Source: Rhododendron vialii (lineage: Eukaryota; Streptophyta; Magnoliopsida; Ericales; Ericaceae). Taken from it: a stretch of 64,000 nucleotides of DNA. Under the pieces are notes generated by a model. The model was not told the origin of the DNA, searched no databases, and worked only from the letters and a program-made list of their open reading frames with translations. The DNA lies in contig NC_080567.1 of the NCBI RefSeq assembly GCF_030253575.1, forward strand, positions 9,386,501 to 9,450,500, read 5' to 3'. The position numbers were made by a program, and so were the translations under genes. This document shows, piece by piece, positions 61,035-64,000 of the stretch. Position 1 is the stretch's first letter. Every line of letters starts with the position of its first letter.

Positions 61035-62144
61035 CACTACAAGAAAAATTCAATTGGGTGACGAATGAAAATCGTCACAAATTGCATGTTTTTCGTCACA
61101 AATAATATAGGTGACGAAAAAAAATTTGTCGACTAAAGGTTGTCGAGGATTCCTACCTGGTGACGAAATCTATTTTTCATCACCTATAGTGCCTTTTGTT
61201 GACGAAATATTTCGTCACCAAAAAGTGAATAATTGGTGACGAAATTTTTTTCCTCACTTATTGTGCTTTTTGATAACGAAATTTTTTGTCATCAATTATT
61301 CCTTTTGGCAATGAAAAAATTCGTCACTAATGGATCACATCGGTGACGACATTTTTCATTGCAAAAGATTTTTTCATATGGGGAAAAAAATCCTTCTTTC
61401 TTGCTCCTGCTGTGTTTCGAACCCGAGTCACTTGAGTTTATTGCACAAGTTCCTACCAACTGCACCACACACAATTTTCAGTAACTAGTTGAAATATCTA
61501 ATATATAACACATATATTTAACATGAAAATATATTTTGAATGTAATTTTGAACCTTTAAACATTAAAATTAGCAATTTTGATAAACATGAAAGTTGTAGG
61601 CAATTGAGTTATTGTTCGAACCCAATTTGAATTATCTCAATTAGAGTTTTTAGTGAAGAGTTATGTCCAAAATACATTTAGTGACAAAGCGCAATTCATA
61701 AATTTTGTCACGAAAGGTATCCATTTGAAGACGAAATATATTTTTCGTTGCTAAAAGAGTTAAAATGGTGACGAAATTATTTTTTGTCACCAAAGTTAAG
61801 CATTTGGTGACGAAATAAATATTTCGTTACTAAATTGCTCTCATTTGGCGACGAAATATATATTTTGTCACCAAATGATAATCTTTGGCGACGAAAAATA
61901 ATTTCGTCACCTTTTTTAAGCTTTCGGCGACGAAAAATGTATTTCGTCGCCAAATGGGTACCTTTGATGACGAAAATATTTTTTTCATCGCTAAACAAGT
62001 ATAATTGGTGACGAAATTTTTTTGTCATGGAAGTTGTCAAAACAGTGATGAATTTCTTTTTTCGTCGCCAAATATACTCATTTAGTGACGAAATTAAATT
62101 TCGTCGCCACTTTTTCGTCACCAATTTCCATTTTTCTTGTAGTG
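61035..62144. mobile_element. non-autonomous CACTA (En/Spm) DNA transposon
   Basis: 1,110 bp. The left end CACTACAAGAAAAAT and right end ATTTTTCTTGTAGTG are exact inverted repeats of about 15 bp, flanked by the 3-bp target repeat ATT (61,032-61,034 and 62,145-62,147). The inside is filled with subterminal repeats of GGTGACGAAA and its complement TTTCGTCACC, many copies in both orientations, often facing each other as GTGACGAAATATTTCGTCACC-like palindromes. There is no transposase, so it depends on an autonomous relative. Subterminal repeats in this superfamily are binding sites for a TNP1-type protein. Slight decay of several repeats (GTCATC, GATGACG) suggests moderate age. Confidence 0.92.
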
Positions 62145-64000
62145 ATTTTTAGTCTTTTCTTTAAAAAAATCACTCCCTTATCTCTCTAAATATTTCAATT
62201 TGTACATGATCGAAGTACAACATAGTTTTGCCATTTTCGAAGTTCATGATGCTTAATTTGTTATAGAAACTACTTCAATTGATTTATGGTCAAACTATTT
62301 ATGGTCTCACTTGTGTACAGATTTCAGACATGATGAGATAGAACATGTCATAAATTTGTTATAGCCGTATTTTATTATGTTCATTAATTCACGGTAAAAG
62401 TTAATAAGTTAAATGCACGAATAGATTATAAAAATATATTATGAAAAATGAATTATGTTGAGTTTGATAATGGATATTTGAACATAATAGAGAATATAAC
62501 ACAATAAATTATAAAATATGTTGAGTTTCAAATATCCTACTTTCTTTCATAAATCTTTTTCGAATTGGAAAAAAAAAAACCCCTTTTCGATTCTGTAAGA
62601 TCTTTTCTCAATCAACTATATATTCGACATAGCGTTGTCCATTAGTCTTTCAAAATCAATATGACTATAATTAAGGTTGATATAAACTCAATTAGATGTA
62701 TATAGCAAATTAGGCAGATTACAAAATTATAGGATGAAATCTAAATTCGTGGATTGAGCTTTATCTATAAGTGAGTCTTTAATCTAGGACCATAATTTAA
62801 ATTATCCTTGATACAATAGCTCAGAAAATAAAGGGTAAGTGAATCAAAAACCAGAATATAAACAAAGAAAATTTAACACATTAAAAAATAGGTGATGCGT
62901 CAAAAAGAAATCAAAATTACCATCTACGGAGTATATGAATCATTCTGTTAGGTAAAAGGAACTAATCTAGTCTTAATTATCATTTTAATTCTCATTGATT
63001 ACAAGTCCAAAGACCACGTTTCTTAATCAATTTAAGCTTATCTAGATTTACAAGTAATTGCAATCAAGGTTCCATTTATTTTAATTAGGAGGGGAATGGA
63101 TAATCTTATTACTAAATGAAGGCCCGAATCGCCCATGTTTCCCAGTCATGTAAATGCTAATTGATTTTAGCACTCCACCTTCTGATAACCATGCACACTT
63201 CAAAATCTAAGTTCAAAAGACATAACATCATGTAGGGTCGGTCAAGACATTTACCATTGACTCGCGGAGACCTTTTGACTGACCAATTGAGTGGCGATGC
63301 GTGGCCAAGGGTCCTTTGGGACGAAAGGGCAATCATTGACCTTTGACACAAAGAGGACTGTTTACTAGCCAAATCGATGCACAACAGGGATCCCCGTGGA
63401 AAGGGGTCCCGCGCAACAGGAAAGCCGCGTCCGCGGAAGGTCAGTGGGCCCCATGGAATCGAGAAAGTTCCCTCAAAGGGATAGCTCACAAGAGCCATTT
63501 ATAGCGGATACCGCGTTAGTCGCGAAGCTCTGAGATAGGCAAAGAAATCTCATTAGAGTGTCGAAAGTCCTACCTTGGCCATAAGGTAGGGCCAAGGGGA
63601 TTTAGTGGTTTGGTGGCTTGAGAAGGAGGTCTTGTTGCGGGAGGGGCGTGCTCGTAGGGTCAGTCTGCGTGGTGACATCACTCCTGCGATCTGGAGGTAC
63701 AAAAGGGACATGTGTTGGAATTTTACTAAGCGCCGTCTTGGGCCTGACCTAAGGCCCAAGTGCCACATAAATACCCTAGACATTCCCCCTAATTTGACAG
63801 AGCTGACTTTTTCTAGAGAGAGAAAGTGTGGACACTGATTATGAGGAAGGAGAACATTCTTTCCCAAGGAAGTGACCTCACCAAATCCATCTAGAGAAAG
63901 TCACCCACTACAAGGGACAAGCTGCCTTTGTCTCTTTTGTCCTTTTGCTCCTTCTTTCACCCTCACTAGATCTCTCGTTCATTCTTGTTACTAATCATCA
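62145..64000. other. AT-rich flank and possible promoter or LTR edge
   Basis: From 62,145 to about 63,100 the DNA is AT-rich with no gene or RNA seen. From about 63,150 the GC content rises. A TATA-like CATAAATACC near 63,764 is followed by TTTCTAGAGAGAGAAAG and a pyrimidine-rich leader up to the window end, like the promoter-leader part of plant LTRs. A GGGCCTGAC...AAGGCCCAAG inverted pair lies just upstream (about 63,739-63,761). The open stretches on either strand here lack any recognisable domain. Confidence 0.35.

Overview
The window is nuclear DNA of a flowering plant, probably a eudicot; the species cannot be named from it. Signs are GT-AG introns with T-rich 3' ends, plant-specific retroelement lineages (Tat/Ogre and Tat/Retand Ty3-gypsy, SIRE Ty1-copia, very large chromovirus-type LTRs), plant mobile domain (PMD) and DUF7745-like genes, a CACTA element and Helitrons carrying an RPA gene. 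No ordinary single-copy host gene was recognised. The window is a stack of mobile elements.

Left part (1-9,090): an LTR-like promoter leads into a five-exon PMD gene-like block (438-2,240). Next is a decayed Tat/Ogre retroelement whose pol runs on the minus strand (about 5,170-8,370), with a DUF7745-like reading frame on the opposite strand behind its integrase.

Middle and right (9,091-60,763): Helitron territory. A non-autonomous Helitron ends in a hairpin plus CTAG at 15,592. From 15,594 to a matching hairpin plus CTAG at 60,763, every Helitron gene reads on the plus strand: two intact five-exon genes of 328 codons each (16,925-18,449 and 21,854-23,303) with two B3-like DNA-binding folds, a Rep-helicase gene (29,176-57,248, interrupted) and an RPA-like single-strand binding protein gene (57,446-59,548). 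A decayed third copy of the B3-like gene (13,323-14,742) lies in the upstream non-autonomous Helitron. I read the 15.6-60.8 kb unit as one large Helitron family member of about 19 kb before insertions, with the double-B3 protein as unusual cargo. Its single-element status is inferred, because its 5' end is not fixed.

Three LTR elements later entered this unit, each with a perfect 5-bp target duplication: a 3,205-bp solo LTR (24,326-27,530, gttct), a SIRE copia element (32,264-44,225, ctcat) inside the Rep-helicase gene, and a complete-looking Tat/Retand element (45,885-57,102, gtcaa) inside the helicase part. A second solo LTR of the same family as the first (33,797-37,704, gggtt) sits inside the SIRE element. 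By-eye LTR divergences (about 0.6% SIRE, 1.1% Retand) make these young insertions.

Right edge (60,764-64,000): a short flank, a 1,110-bp non-autonomous CACTA element with ATT target duplication (61,035-62,144), then AT-rich DNA and a possible promoter or LTR edge near the window end.
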